A DNA stretch of 64,000 nt from Kribbella sp. CA-293567 (lineage in GTDB: Bacteria; Actinomycetota; Actinomycetes; Propionibacteriales; Kribbellaceae): positions 434,001 through 498,000 of the forward strand of contig NZ_CP114065.1 in the NCBI RefSeq assembly GCF_027627575.1, read 5' to 3'. Below the pieces are notes generated by a model. That model saw only the letters and a program-made list of their open reading frames with translations, was not told the origin of the DNA and made no database searches. A program made the translations under genes and the position numbers. The first letter of the stretch is position 1; the number at the start of each line of letters is the position of its first letter. Positions 41,529-49,806 of the stretch are shown one piece after another.

Positions 41529-41550
41529 ATTCTGGACAATTGCCCAGAAT
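41529..41550. promoter_or_regulatory. 22-bp palindrome upstream of small gene
   Basis: ATTCTGG, ACAATTGC, CCAGAAT: 7-bp perfect arms around a CAATTG core, one mismatched pair in 22 bp. It lies in an AT-rich patch 123 bp before the gene at 41673 and 124 bp before the divergent winged-helix gene, so it could serve either. Confidence 0.6.
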
Positions 41551-41672
41551 TCGCGCGTGACCTTCCGTTCCGGTCGTCCGTTGGATCTGACGTGACGGTG
41601 AACACACGGCGCACCGGCACCGCGCTCGCTCCGCGACTTAGGCCGACCACCCTGGAACTGCATGGAGGACAA

Positions 41673-41903
41673 GTGACAACCGCCACCGCCACCCAGACGT
41701 CTGAGCGCCGACGCGTACGAGTCTGGTTCGGTGAGCACGTGATCGCCGACTACAACGCCGAGCCGGCGTTGGCCGAGCGCTACGCACACGCCATGAGCCG
41801 TCGTTTCGCCGGACTCCGGGTCACCAACGACCCGATGCCCGTCGTCGACCGGCTCCCCGACCCCCTGCCCGGCGAGCGCATGTGGGACGTAGCACCCCGC
41901 TGA
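41673..41903 (+). CDS. Small conserved-looking protein, unknown
   Basis: 76 residues from GTG 41673, chosen because GGAGG lies 4 nt upstream; a GTG at 41592 has none. The core VRVWFGEHVIADYNAEPALAERYAHAMSRRF looks like a compact alpha/beta domain and the C-terminus is Pro-rich. No family assigned. It is preceded by a palindrome and followed by a U-tract terminator. Confidence 0.7.
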   Translation: MTTATATQTSERRRVRVWFGEHVIADYNAEPALAERYAHAMSRRFAGLRVTNDPMPVVDRLPDPLPGERMWDVAPR

Positions 41904-42186
41904 ACCATCGATCGGCGGCCGGTGAGAGTGGGCCAACCGCCCCTCGCCGGCGCCCTCGATCTTTCGGATGCGCCTGAGTGAACTACCAGTACTACCGAAA
42001 TGCGCCTGAACTGAAAAAACTTTCATCGTCCGCACCGAAACCTGGCAAGGTTCTCCGGTGCGGACGTTTTTGTCCGGCCGCGAGATCGGGATATTCCGCG
42101 GCATCCCGGAATGTCTCGAGGCGTGGTACCGCGCCGGCTTCCGAACTGAGACGAACGCCGGTCACTGACCTCGGCCCGCTCGTAGG
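41904..42186 (+). other. 283-bp region with mini-ORF and terminator
   Basis: Contains a 10-nt direct repeat ATGCGCCTGA (41968-41977 and 42000-42009), which frames a 13-codon ORF (41968-42009, MRLSELPVLPKCA) without ribosome binding site, then the terminator at 42027-42071. The epoxide hydrolase begins 116 nt later. It may be a plain 3' end or an attenuated leader. Confidence 0.45.
42027..42071 (+). terminator. Intrinsic terminator with U tract
   Basis: 11-bp perfect stem (42027-42037 with 42056-42066), 18-nt loop containing an inner AACCT/AGGTT pairing, followed by TTTTT. It is the clearest Rho-independent terminator on the + strand of the window, ending the gene at 41673 or attenuating the epoxide hydrolase transcript. 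Confidence 0.85.
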
Positions 42187-43317
42187 GTGACAGCTGTGTT
42201 CTCCCCGTTCCGGGTCGACGTTCCGCAGGGAGCGATCGACGAGCTGCGGCAGCGCCTTCGGGCGACCCGCTGGCCGCGATCGCTGCCGGGGGAGTGGGAG
42301 CGCGGCGTACCGGTCGAGTACCTGCGAGGGACGGTCGAGCGATGGCTGGAGTTCGACTGGCGGGCCTGGGAGACCCGGCTCAACGCGATTCCGCAGTACA
42401 CGACGGAGATCGACGGGCAGACGATCCACTTCCTGCACGCCCGATCGACCGAGCCGGCTGCCGTCCCGCTGCTGCTGACGCATGGGTGGCCGGGGTCGGT
42501 CGCTGAATTCCTCGAGGTGATCGGGCCGCTCACCGACCCCACCCGGTACGGCGCTGAGGCCACCGACGCCTTCCACGTCATCGCGCCCTCCGTGCCCGGG
42601 CACGGGTTCTCGGTCCCACTGGCGGAGTCCGGCTGGGATCACCTGCGCATCGCACGCGCCTGGATCGAGCTGATGGAACGACTCGGCTACGACCGGTACG
42701 GCGCTCAGGGTGGCGACACCGGATCGGTGGTGTCACCTCTCGTCGGCCGCCTGGCGCCCGACCGCGTCATCGGCGTACATCTCAACGGCGGTCTCGCGTT
42801 CCCAGCCGCCGGACCCGGCGATCTCGACGACCTCAGCGCCACCGACCAGGCGAAGCTCGCCAGCGCCGAGCAGCTCCGCGCGACGGGCACCGGGTACGCC
42901 GTACTGCAGTCGACCAAGCCGCAGACCGTCTCGTTCGGGCTGAGCGACTCACCGGTCGGCCAGCTCGCCTGGATCCTGGAGAAGTTCCACGACTGGACCG
43001 ATCCGGCGCGGGCCCTGCCGGAGGACGCCGTCGCGCTCGGCCACCTGCTGGCCAACGTCTCCATCTACTGGTTCACCAACACCAGCGCCACGTCGGCCAA
43101 CCTGTACTACGAAAGCGGGACCTACCCCACGGCGCCGAGTGGAGTTCCGACCGGCGTCGCCGTCTTCCCGACCGACCCCGCGATGCGGCACCTGCTCGAA
43201 CGCGAGCACCACCTCACGCACTGGACGGAGTACTCGCGAGGCGGTCACTTCGCCGCGCTCGAAGCCCCCGACCTGCTGGTGGACGACATCCGCACGTTCT
43301 TCCGCGGTCTCCGCTAG
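42187..43317 (+). CDS. Epoxide hydrolase (EHN family)
   Basis: 376 residues from GTG 42187. An N-terminal EHN domain (about 5-105) precedes an alpha/beta hydrolase core with HGWPG (99-103), nucleophile Asp177 in GGDTGS, lid Tyr residues and C-terminal His in RGGHFAALE. It should open epoxides to diols with no cofactor, in detoxification or juvenoid/metabolite processing. Its stop overlaps the converging M23 gene stop within CTAG. Confidence 0.93.
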   Translation: MTAVFSPFRVDVPQGAIDELRQRLRATRWPRSLPGEWERGVPVEYLRGTVERWLEFDWRAWETRLNAIPQYTTEIDGQTIHFLHARSTEPAAVPLLLTHGWPGSVAEFLEVIGPLTDPTRYGAEATDAFHVIAPSVPGHGFSVPLAESGWDHLRIARAWIELMERLGYDRYGAQGGDTGSVVSPLVGRLAPDRVIGVHLNGGLAFPAAGPGDLDDLSATDQAKLASAEQLRATGTGYAVLQSTKPQTVSFGLSDSPVGQLAWILEKFHDWTDPARALPEDAVALGHLLANVSIYWFTNTSATSANLYYESGTYPTAPSGVPTGVAVFPTDPAMRHLLEREHHLTHWTEYSRGGHFAALEAPDLLVDDIRTFFRGLR

Positions 43318-43997
43318 CAGTACGAACGACAGGCTCGATCGACGCCGTACGAACGCTTGGCCTTGGCCACGGTGGCAACGGGTGAGAGTTGTCTGCCGTC
43401 GTGCCACGCGTTGAGGAACGCCTGCGGTGGCACCGCACCTCGCCGGATCCACCAGTGCCCGGCCACGGTCGGCCAGCTGATTCCGAAGTGCAGATGCGGC
43501 GGCGTCCCCTGCGCGCTTCCGGTCTTGCCGGTCAGGCCCAGCGTCTGTCCGGCCCGTACCACCCGCCCCGGCTCGACCTCGACCGCTGACAGGTGCGACC
43601 CGTAGTACCGGACCCCGTCGACGCCGACGACCGAAACCGACAGCCCACCGCGATCGCGGCCGACGTTCGTCTTCTGGTCCCAGGTGTCGACCAGGGTCAC
43701 CTCGTCCACCCGCCCGTCGACCGGCGAGACGAACTTGCAGCCCTTCGCCGCGAAGATGTCCGACGCCGGGTAGTCGTGATGACTCTGCGACGCGTCCGCC
43801 CGGCAACCGGCCACCGGGAACACGTACTTCGTGGCGCTGCCGGCCGTCGCCGTTCGGTTGCTCGAAGCAACAGTCGGCCGTTGAGGCCGATCCGGCTCCG
43901 GCTGGTCGAACCCGCCGACGGCGGTGAACACGAGCAGCCCGCCGCCGGAGACCACCAAGGCAGCGGACAGAAAGATCACCCACACAGAGCGCTTCAC
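43314..43997 (-). CDS. M23 family metallopeptidase
   Basis: 227 residues. N-terminal transmembrane or signal helix (about 5-28) then a Pro/Gln/Thr linker. LytM domain with HHDYPASD (His74, Asp80), GSHLSAV and PHLHFG (His170) as zinc ligands. Cleaves peptidoglycan cross-bridges or acts as a wall-remodelling activator. The C-terminal tail has two Cys (RACRSYC). Divergent from the PHP protein gene. Confidence 0.92.
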   Translation of the reverse strand: MKRSVWVIFLSAALVVSGGGLLVFTAVGGFDQPEPDRPQRPTVASSNRTATAGSATKYVFPVAGCRADASQSHHDYPASDIFAAKGCKFVSPVDGRVDEVTLVDTWDQKTNVGRDRGGLSVSVVGVDGVRYYGSHLSAVEVEPGRVVRAGQTLGLTGKTGSAQGTPPHLHFGISWPTVAGHWWIRRGAVPPQAFLNAWHDGRQLSPVATVAKAKRSYGVDRACRSYC

Positions 43998-44156
43998 TGC
44001 GAGTCACCGTAACAGTCGTCCGGACAGGTGCGACATGGTCGCAAAACAAGGCGTTCGAGGGCAAGGGGTGAGGTCGGAGGTTCATCCGGACAACACCTTG
44101 CGGTCATCCGGAAAGGTGATGATCCCGCTGGATTCCGCCATCCGAGAGGACGCACG

Positions 44157-45956
44157 ATGGGACACTCCCACGACCACGCCGGCCACGACCACGGTCATGA
44201 CCACAACCACGGTCACGACCACAACCACGGTCACGACCACAGCCACGAGCACGGCCACGGTCATGGGCACGATCACGACCATCACCACCCGAACACCGAG
44301 CTGGACGCCGCCACCACCGCGGCACTCGACGAGTCGATCCCGGACACCGACCTCTCGCCGTCCGAGCTGTCGCGTCGCGGACTGCTCCGCTCGGCGGGCA
44401 TCCTCGGCGGCGCCGCCGCGCTCGCCGTCTCCGGCGCCGAGTTCGCCGCCGCGACCACGCCGACCGGACACGTCTTCGGCGCCGGCCGCCGGCCGAACGT
44501 CTGGCTCGCGGGCGATCACCACATCCACACCCAGCTGAGCTCCGACGGCATGTACCGGGTGATCGACCAGGCGCAGCACGCGGCCGCCAACGGTCTCGAC
44601 TGGCTCGTCATCACCGACCACGGTGGCGCCACCCACGCCCGGATCGGCGTCGACCTGGTCAACCCGCAGATCAAGGCGGCCCGGTCGGAACTGAAGGACA
44701 CGCTGATCTTCCAGGGCCTGGAGTGGAACATCCCCGCCGCCGAGCACGGCACGGTCTTCGTCGCGCCGGGCAGCCGCGAGGTCGAGGTACTGAAGCAGTT
44801 CGAGAACAGCTACGACGGCGGGGTGCAGAACGCCGGCGCCAACACCCCGGTCAACGAGCAGCTCGCGGTCTCCGGCATCCAGTGGCTCGGCCAGCAGGTC
44901 GACCGGCGCCGGGTGCAGGACGCGATGTTCCTCGCGAACCACCCAGCCCGCAACGGGATCGACAGCCCGCACGAGATCCGCAACTGGCGCGACGCCGACC
45001 CGCGGATCGCCGTCGGGTTCGAGGGCGCGCCAGGCCACCAGGCCGCCGGTCTGCCCGCGGCGATCGGCTCCGGCTCGGCCCGCGGCTTCTACGGCAACTC
45101 CCCGAACGCGAACTCCTTCCCCGGCTACCCGGCCGAGTCCTACCGGACCTGGGGCGGCTTCGACTGGATGACCGCGACGGTCGGCGGGCTGTGGGACAGC
45201 CTGCTCGCCGAGGGCAAGCCGTGGTGGATCAGCGCCAACTCCGACTCGCACGTGAACTGGAACGAGACGTCCCGTCGCCCCGACGGTTCGAACCAGGCCC
45301 AGTTCGACCGCGACGGCCGGTACATGGACCCCGTCTACGGCAACACGGTCAACCGCACCGCGGGCGACTTCTGGCCGGGCTTCTACAGCCGCACGCATGT
45401 CGGCGCCGACCGGCGCGACTACCTGTCGGTGATGGAAGGGTTGCGCAACGGCCGGGTCTGGGTCGATCACGGCGCACTCGTCAAGGGTGTCGAGGTCGAG
45501 GTCCGCGAGGTCGGCAAGCGCTACGGCGAGCCGCTCGGCGGCGCCCTGCACGTACGCCGGGGCCGCGCCGTCGAGCTGGTCGTCCGGATCACCGCTCAGA
45601 ACGTGCCGAACTGGGCCAATTTCGTGCCCTTGCTGAACCGCGTCGACGCGATCCGCGGAGCGGTGACGGGTGCCGTCCGGGATCGCGACACCTTCACAGC
45701 TCCCGACACCAAGGTGATCCGCCAGTGGGACACCTCCGGCAAGCGCGGCACCTTCGAGCTGGTCCTGCCGTTGGGCAAGGTCGAGGCGCCGTACTACGTC
45801 CGCGTGCGCGGTACCGACGGCAACCGCAGCCAGCCGGGCTACCTCGGTGCAGCGATCGACCCGCAAGGCCCGCAGCTCGATGTGGTCGGCGACGCCGACC
45901 CGTGGGTCGACCTGTGGTTCTACACCAACCCGATCTGGGTGCTTCCGACCCGATGA
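44157..45956 (+). CDS. Tat-exported PHP domain phosphoesterase with His-rich N-terminus
   Basis: 599 residues from ATG 44157 with GAGAGGA 6 nt upstream. The first 44 residues contain 22 His in HD, HN and HG pairs, a strong metal-binding segment. It precedes a twin-arginine signal (SRRGLLRSAGILGG, about 72-95), so the His-rich part would be removed or remain cytoplasmic on export. The PHP core shows GDHHIHTQLSSDG and VITDHGG metal ligands. PHP enzymes hydrolyse phosphoesters with two or three metals. The next gene overlaps by 4 nt. Confidence 0.9.
   Translation: MGHSHDHAGHDHGHDHNHGHDHNHGHDHSHEHGHGHGHDHDHHHPNTELDAATTAALDESIPDTDLSPSELSRRGLLRSAGILGGAAALAVSGAEFAAATTPTGHVFGAGRRPNVWLAGDHHIHTQLSSDGMYRVIDQAQHAAANGLDWLVITDHGGATHARIGVDLVNPQIKAARSELKDTLIFQGLEWNIPAAEHGTVFVAPGSREVEVLKQFENSYDGGVQNAGANTPVNEQLAVSGIQWLGQQVDRRRVQDAMFLANHPARNGIDSPHEIRNWRDADPRIAVGFEGAPGHQAAGLPAAIGSGSARGFYGNSPNANSFPGYPAESYRTWGGFDWMTATVGGLWDSLLAEGKPWWISANSDSHVNWNETSRRPDGSNQAQFDRDGRYMDPVYGNTVNRTAGDFWPGFYSRTHVGADRRDYLSVMEGLRNGRVWVDHGALVKGVEVEVREVGKRYGEPLGGALHVRRGRAVELVVRITAQNVPNWANFVPLLNRVDAIRGAVTGAVRDRDTFTAPDTKVIRQWDTSGKRGTFELVLPLGKVEAPYYVRVRGTDGNRSQPGYLGAAIDPQGPQLDVVGDADPWVDLWFYTNPIWVLPTR
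44193..44246 (+). repeat. Three 18-bp tandem repeats encoding His-rich segment
   Basis: GGTCAYGACCACARCCAC repeated three times (44193, 44211, 44229), coding GHDHNH units of the PHP protein. Length variation between strains is likely. Confidence 0.8.
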
Positions 45957-46501
45957 TCATCGCCGTCGATGCGGACTCCGCAGACGCCGTGGAGGCCGAA
46001 CACCTCCTCCACGGCCTGCTGGAGTCCGCGACCGGCCCTGCGGTCGCCTGCACCCACGTGGTGCCAGGCGGCCACCTGGCGCTCTCCATCACCGCGACCG
46101 GCTTCGACCAGGCCGCTCTCGGTCATGAGGTGGGCTCGGCGATCATCCGTGCGGGCGCAGCGGAGCCAGAGGTCGCAGGACCCAGCAGACTGATCCGCGG
46201 TGCCTACGTGGCGGCAGTAGAGACAGCACTCGGTACTGCGGGACGCCTGGTCGTCTTCCCCGGTCAAGAGAACGCCCGGGGCACCTTGACGGCCGCCGAC
46301 CTCCGCGCCCATTGCGGCATCGACCAGGTGGAGGGCCTCGGCGGACTATCCATCGAGGACACCACCCTGGTCGACACCCGCGACTACGTCCGCCCGGTCC
46401 GCCGCGACGGCCAGGTGGTCCTCCTGGTCCAGCCGGCCGCCGGCGGCGTACTGATTCCGTTCGAGGTCGAGCACCAGCTCAAGTGCTGCTCCAACCACTA
46501 G
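45953..46501 (+). CDS. Hypothetical protein coupled to PHP gene
   Basis: 182 residues from ATG 45953 overlapping the PHP stop by 4 nt (ATGA). Soluble alpha/beta composition, no recognised family. The last six residues KCCSNH give a Cys-Cys-x2-His cluster that could bind metal, in keeping with the His-rich partner. Its stop shares CTAG with the converging HelD gene. Confidence 0.75.
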   Translation: MIIAVDADSADAVEAEHLLHGLLESATGPAVACTHVVPGGHLALSITATGFDQAALGHEVGSAIIRAGAAEPEVAGPSRLIRGAYVAAVETALGTAGRLVVFPGQENARGTLTAADLRAHCGIDQVEGLGGLSIEDTTLVDTRDYVRPVRRDGQVVLLVQPAAGGVLIPFEVEHQLKCCSNH

Positions 46502-48744
46502 CTGCGTTCTCCCCAGGCAGCCGAGTCGCGCAGTACGTCGGGCAGCGGACCGATGACGCCCAAGCGTTGGGTGCAACGCGTCAGCGCGACGTACAGGTCG
46601 CGTAGGCCGCGTGGCGACTCGATCAGGATGCCGTCGGGATCGACGACCAGGACGGAGTCGAACTCGAGTCCCTTCGCGCCTGCCACCGTCAGGACCGTCA
46701 CGCCGGGTACGTCGCCGACCGCCTCCTGCACCAGCTCGAGCCGGTGCCGCGAAGTGATGACGCCGACCTGCCCGTACTGCGTCTCCTCGTGCGCCACCTT
46801 GCTCACATACGCGGCTTGCTCGGCCGGTGACGCATCCACGTGCCACGGCTGAACCCCGGTGGAGCGCACTGACCGCGGGGCCTGCGCAGTCGGGTCGACC
46901 TCACGCAGTACGTCCGCAGCGAGCTCCATCACCTCGGCGGGGGTCCGGTAGTTGAGTGTCAGCTCCGCCAGCCGCCAGCGGTCCCCGAACGACGGCGCCA
47001 AGACCTGCCGCCAGCTTGTGCCGCCACCGGCCGCGCCGGTCTGCGCCACATCGCCGACAAGCGTCATCGACCGCAACGGGCAGCGCCGCGCGATCGCCCG
47101 CCATGCCATCGGCGACAACTCCTGTGCCTCGTCCACGATGACGTGCCCGTAGGTCCAGCGCCGGTCGCCCGAAGCGCGCTCGGCCAGCGTGCGGTCGTCG
47201 TCGGCCTCGTAGCGCGCGGCCAGCGCTTCGGCATCGAGAAGGTCCTTGGCCGACAGGACCTCTGCCTCGTCGTCCTCGTCGAAGTCGGTCGAACCCGAGC
47301 CGGACAGGACATCCAGCGACCCCTGCGCGTAGGCGATCGCCCGGGCGCGCTCGGCCCGTTCACGAGCCAGCTCGCGCCCGTCGTCGCCGAGCAGTTCCGC
47401 GGCCTCGTCGAGCAGCGGCACGTCGGCCGGGCTCCAGTCGTCGCCGTACCGGAGCAGGTGCTCACGGTCGAGTGCGCCGAGCTGAGGCGCCGCCGACGCG
47501 AGCCGCTGCTCGTCGCCGTACAGGTCGATCAGCAGTCGCTGCGGAGTGAGCGCGGGCCAGAGGCGATCGAGCAACGCCTGCACGGTCGGTTCCGCGACCA
47601 CCTCGCTGCGCAGTTCCTGCAGGTCGTAGTCGTCCAGGAGGTTCTCGCCGCCGAGGGGGTCCTCACCGATGATGTCGGCGTACTGCGCGACCAGGTGGTC
47701 GATGAAGTCCTTGGTGAAGTACGGCTGAGCCTGGTTGTGGGTCAGCCGGCGAGCCCGCGTCCGGTCGCGGAGCTCCTCGACGGCGGACGGTTCGACCCGC
47801 AGTACGGTGCGGTCGACGGTCACCTCGATCGGCTGCTCGGGCACCCACTGGCGATCGGCGACGGCGGTCGCGATCACGTCGGCCATCACCGCGCGGCCCT
47901 TGACCTCCGCCGCCTCGGCAGGCTCCGGACGGGTCGCGGTGAGCCCGGGGTACAGCTCCGCGACGGTGACGAGCCGAACCCCGTCCTCACCGAGTGACGG
48001 CAGCACCTGACCGATGAATCGGAGAAATGTCGCATTCGGCCCGACCACCAGAATTCCGCGCTTTTCCAGCTGAGCGCGATGGGTGTACAAAAGGAAAGCG
48101 GCGCGGTGCAACGCGATGGCCGTCTTCCCGGTTCCCGGGCCGCCCTGGACGACGAGGACGCCGGCCAGGCCGGAGCGGATGATCCGGTCCTGGTCGACCT
48201 GGATCGTGCGCACGATCGACTCCATCGTGCCGGTCCGCCGGGCGTCCAGCGCGCTCAGCAGCACCGCCTCGCCGACCACGCCGGTGCCGGGCTGCGAGGC
48301 GCCGTCCGCGGTCCGGTCCAGATCGAGTTGCTCGTCCTGGACGTCGACGACCTGGCGAAGCCTGGTCTGGATGTGCCGCCGGCGGACGATTCCCTCGTTC
48401 ACCACCGCCGTGGCGATGTAGAACGGCCGTGCGGCGGGCGCGCGCCAGTCGACGAGCAGCGGTTCGTAGTCCTCGTCGTGCAGTCCGATCCGGCCGATGT
48501 GCAGCACCTCGCCGTGCTCGTCGTCGAGGCGCCCGAACGCCAGACCCTCCTCGGCGGCGTTCAGCCGGGAGAGCCTGGCGTTCAGGTCGCGGATCCGGCC
48601 GTCGCGCTGATGCAGGGCCTGCGCGTTCCGGGTGCCGGCGATCTGCTCGTCCTCGCGACGCCCCTCGGTCCGCTCCCGCTCACGGTCGAGCGTCGCGTAG
48701 AAAGTGGACAGGTAAACCTGTTCGGCCTGGACCGGATTCAGCAA
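46498..48744 (-). CDS. helD: HelD-like RNA polymerase-binding ATPase
   Basis: 748 residues from TTG 48744, which has GAGGGG 6 nt upstream and gives the usual HelD start (VQAEQVYLSTFYATLDRERERTEG, a coiled coil that enters the RNAP secondary channel). UvrD-like motor: Walker A QGGPGTGKTAIA, Walker B HVIVDEAQELS, QTGAAGGG, and motif VAGAKGLEFDSVLVVD. HelD clears stalled RNA polymerase from DNA; actinobacterial relatives can protect against rifamycins. An open frame extends upstream to 48951 but lacks similarity. Confidence 0.9.
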   Translation of the reverse strand: MLNPVQAEQVYLSTFYATLDRERERTEGRREDEQIAGTRNAQALHQRDGRIRDLNARLSRLNAAEEGLAFGRLDDEHGEVLHIGRIGLHDEDYEPLLVDWRAPAARPFYIATAVVNEGIVRRRHIQTRLRQVVDVQDEQLDLDRTADGASQPGTGVVGEAVLLSALDARRTGTMESIVRTIQVDQDRIIRSGLAGVLVVQGGPGTGKTAIALHRAAFLLYTHRAQLEKRGILVVGPNATFLRFIGQVLPSLGEDGVRLVTVAELYPGLTATRPEPAEAAEVKGRAVMADVIATAVADRQWVPEQPIEVTVDRTVLRVEPSAVEELRDRTRARRLTHNQAQPYFTKDFIDHLVAQYADIIGEDPLGGENLLDDYDLQELRSEVVAEPTVQALLDRLWPALTPQRLLIDLYGDEQRLASAAPQLGALDREHLLRYGDDWSPADVPLLDEAAELLGDDGRELARERAERARAIAYAQGSLDVLSGSGSTDFDEDDEAEVLSAKDLLDAEALAARYEADDDRTLAERASGDRRWTYGHVIVDEAQELSPMAWRAIARRCPLRSMTLVGDVAQTGAAGGGTSWRQVLAPSFGDRWRLAELTLNYRTPAEVMELAADVLREVDPTAQAPRSVRSTGVQPWHVDASPAEQAAYVSKVAHEETQYGQVGVITSRHRLELVQEAVGDVPGVTVLTVAGAKGLEFDSVLVVDPDGILIESPRGLRDLYVALTRCTQRLGVIGPLPDVLRDSAAWGERS

Positions 48745-48983
48745 TTCAAACCCCTCGTGATAAACTGCGCCCAATGGTTCCCAGAGCCACGTTCGGTGAT
48801 TTCTCTGGTCGCAGCCATAAATTGTTGAGTTTATCGCATCGACCCCTTGCCGGGACGACGAGGACCTTCTCCAGCCTGAGGCCGAGATCGCCGAAGCGCG
48901 ACGGGCCGTCCACGATGCGGCGTCCGGAAGATCCTCACAGCTTCGCTTCACCTCACTGAAGCCACCACAGAACGGCGACCACC
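48745..48983. promoter_or_regulatory. HelD upstream region with inverted repeat
   Basis: AT-rich patch at about 48759-48840. GATAAACT (48759-48766) and AGTTTATC (48828-48835) form an 8-bp inverted repeat 61 bp apart, bracketing the likely helD promoter. The repeat could be paired operator sites or a leader stem. Confidence 0.45.
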
Positions 48984-49142
48984 GTGCAAGGCACCGAAAC
49001 CCCCGAAGCCGCGGCAGCCCCTGCTCCGCAACCCGAGCAGCGTTCTGCCGAAGCGGCCGCGCTGATGCGTGCGGCGAACTTCTCGCTGGACCTCAAGGCT
49101 CCGCCGCCTGAGCCGGTCGCCCTGGCCGCGCCCAGCCTTTGA
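48984..49142 (+). CDS. Possible small ORF, unknown
   Basis: 52 codons from GTG to TGA. N-terminal half is Ala/Glu/Pro-rich and hydrophilic; the C-terminal half ALMRAANFSLDLKAPPPEPV ends in small hydrophobics. No ribosome binding site is obvious. It could be a RiPP-like precursor shape, or chance. Divergent from helD and 73 bp before the FMN reductase gene. Confidence 0.35.
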   Translation: MQGTETPEAAAAPAPQPEQRSAEAAALMRAANFSLDLKAPPPEPVALAAPSL

Positions 49143-49215
49143 CCCGGCCGGCTCAGCCGCTCAGACGTGCGGTGAGCTTGACCTCAAGTCGTCTTGAGGT
49201 CCTACCGTCGAAGCT

Positions 49216-49749
49216 GTGACTGTGCACCCGCTCCGCCTGGCCCTGCTCGTCCGGAACGCCGAGCCGGACCGCTTCAGCACCGTGGTGGCCGAGTGGTTCG
49301 CCCGCGAGGTCGAGAATCGCGACGACTTCAAGCTCGACCCGATCGACCTCGCCCGGACCCCGCTGACCGAGCTCCCGCACCGTATCGACGAGGCGGACGC
49401 GATCGTGATCGTCTGTCCCGAGTACAACCACGGCTACCCCGGCGACCTGAAGACCGCGATCGACGCGGTCCGCCGCCCTTGGTACGCCAAACCCGTCGCA
49501 TTCATCGTGTACGGCGGGCGCTCCGGCGGCCTGCGAGCCGCCGAACAGCTCCGTCAGGTCTTCGGTGAACTCCACGCCGTCACGATCCGCGAGACGCTCA
49601 GCTTCCACCAGCCGACCGATCCCTTCACCGCGGCCGGCGCTCCCGCCGACCCCACGACCCCGCTGGCCGCCGCAGCCCTCCTCGACCAACTGGCCTGGTG
49701 GTCCCGCTCCCTCCGCGAAGCGCGCCTGCTCACCCCCTACCCAGCCTGA
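49216..49749 (+). CDS. NAD(P)H-dependent FMN reductase
   Basis: 177 residues, GTG start. Flavodoxin-like fold with the FMN reductase signature CPEYNHGYPGDLKTAID and FIVYGGRSGGLRA. It reduces FMN, quinones or azo compounds with NAD(P)H. Next gene is a luciferase-like flavin monooxygenase, which uses reduced FMN, so the two may work together. Confidence 0.92.
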   Translation: MTVHPLRLALLVRNAEPDRFSTVVAEWFAREVENRDDFKLDPIDLARTPLTELPHRIDEADAIVIVCPEYNHGYPGDLKTAIDAVRRPWYAKPVAFIVYGGRSGGLRAAEQLRQVFGELHAVTIRETLSFHQPTDPFTAAGAPADPTTPLAAAALLDQLAWWSRSLREARLLTPYPA

Positions 49750-49806
49750 CCGACCGCGCGACCGCCGTACGGAATACTCCCGGCGACCGGGTGGTTGGCG
49801 TTGAAT

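Noticed and set aside
41978..42190. 70-codon ORF in the terminator region
   Set aside because: It reads straight through the hairpin and U tract and lacks a ribosome binding site.
44193..44246. CRISPR-like short repeats
   Set aside because: The 18-bp repeats have no spacers and encode the His-rich head of the PHP protein.
48745..48951. N-terminal extension of HelD to 48951
   Set aside because: The extra 69 residues are Ser/Arg-rich, unlike HelD, and cross the AT-rich promoter patch.
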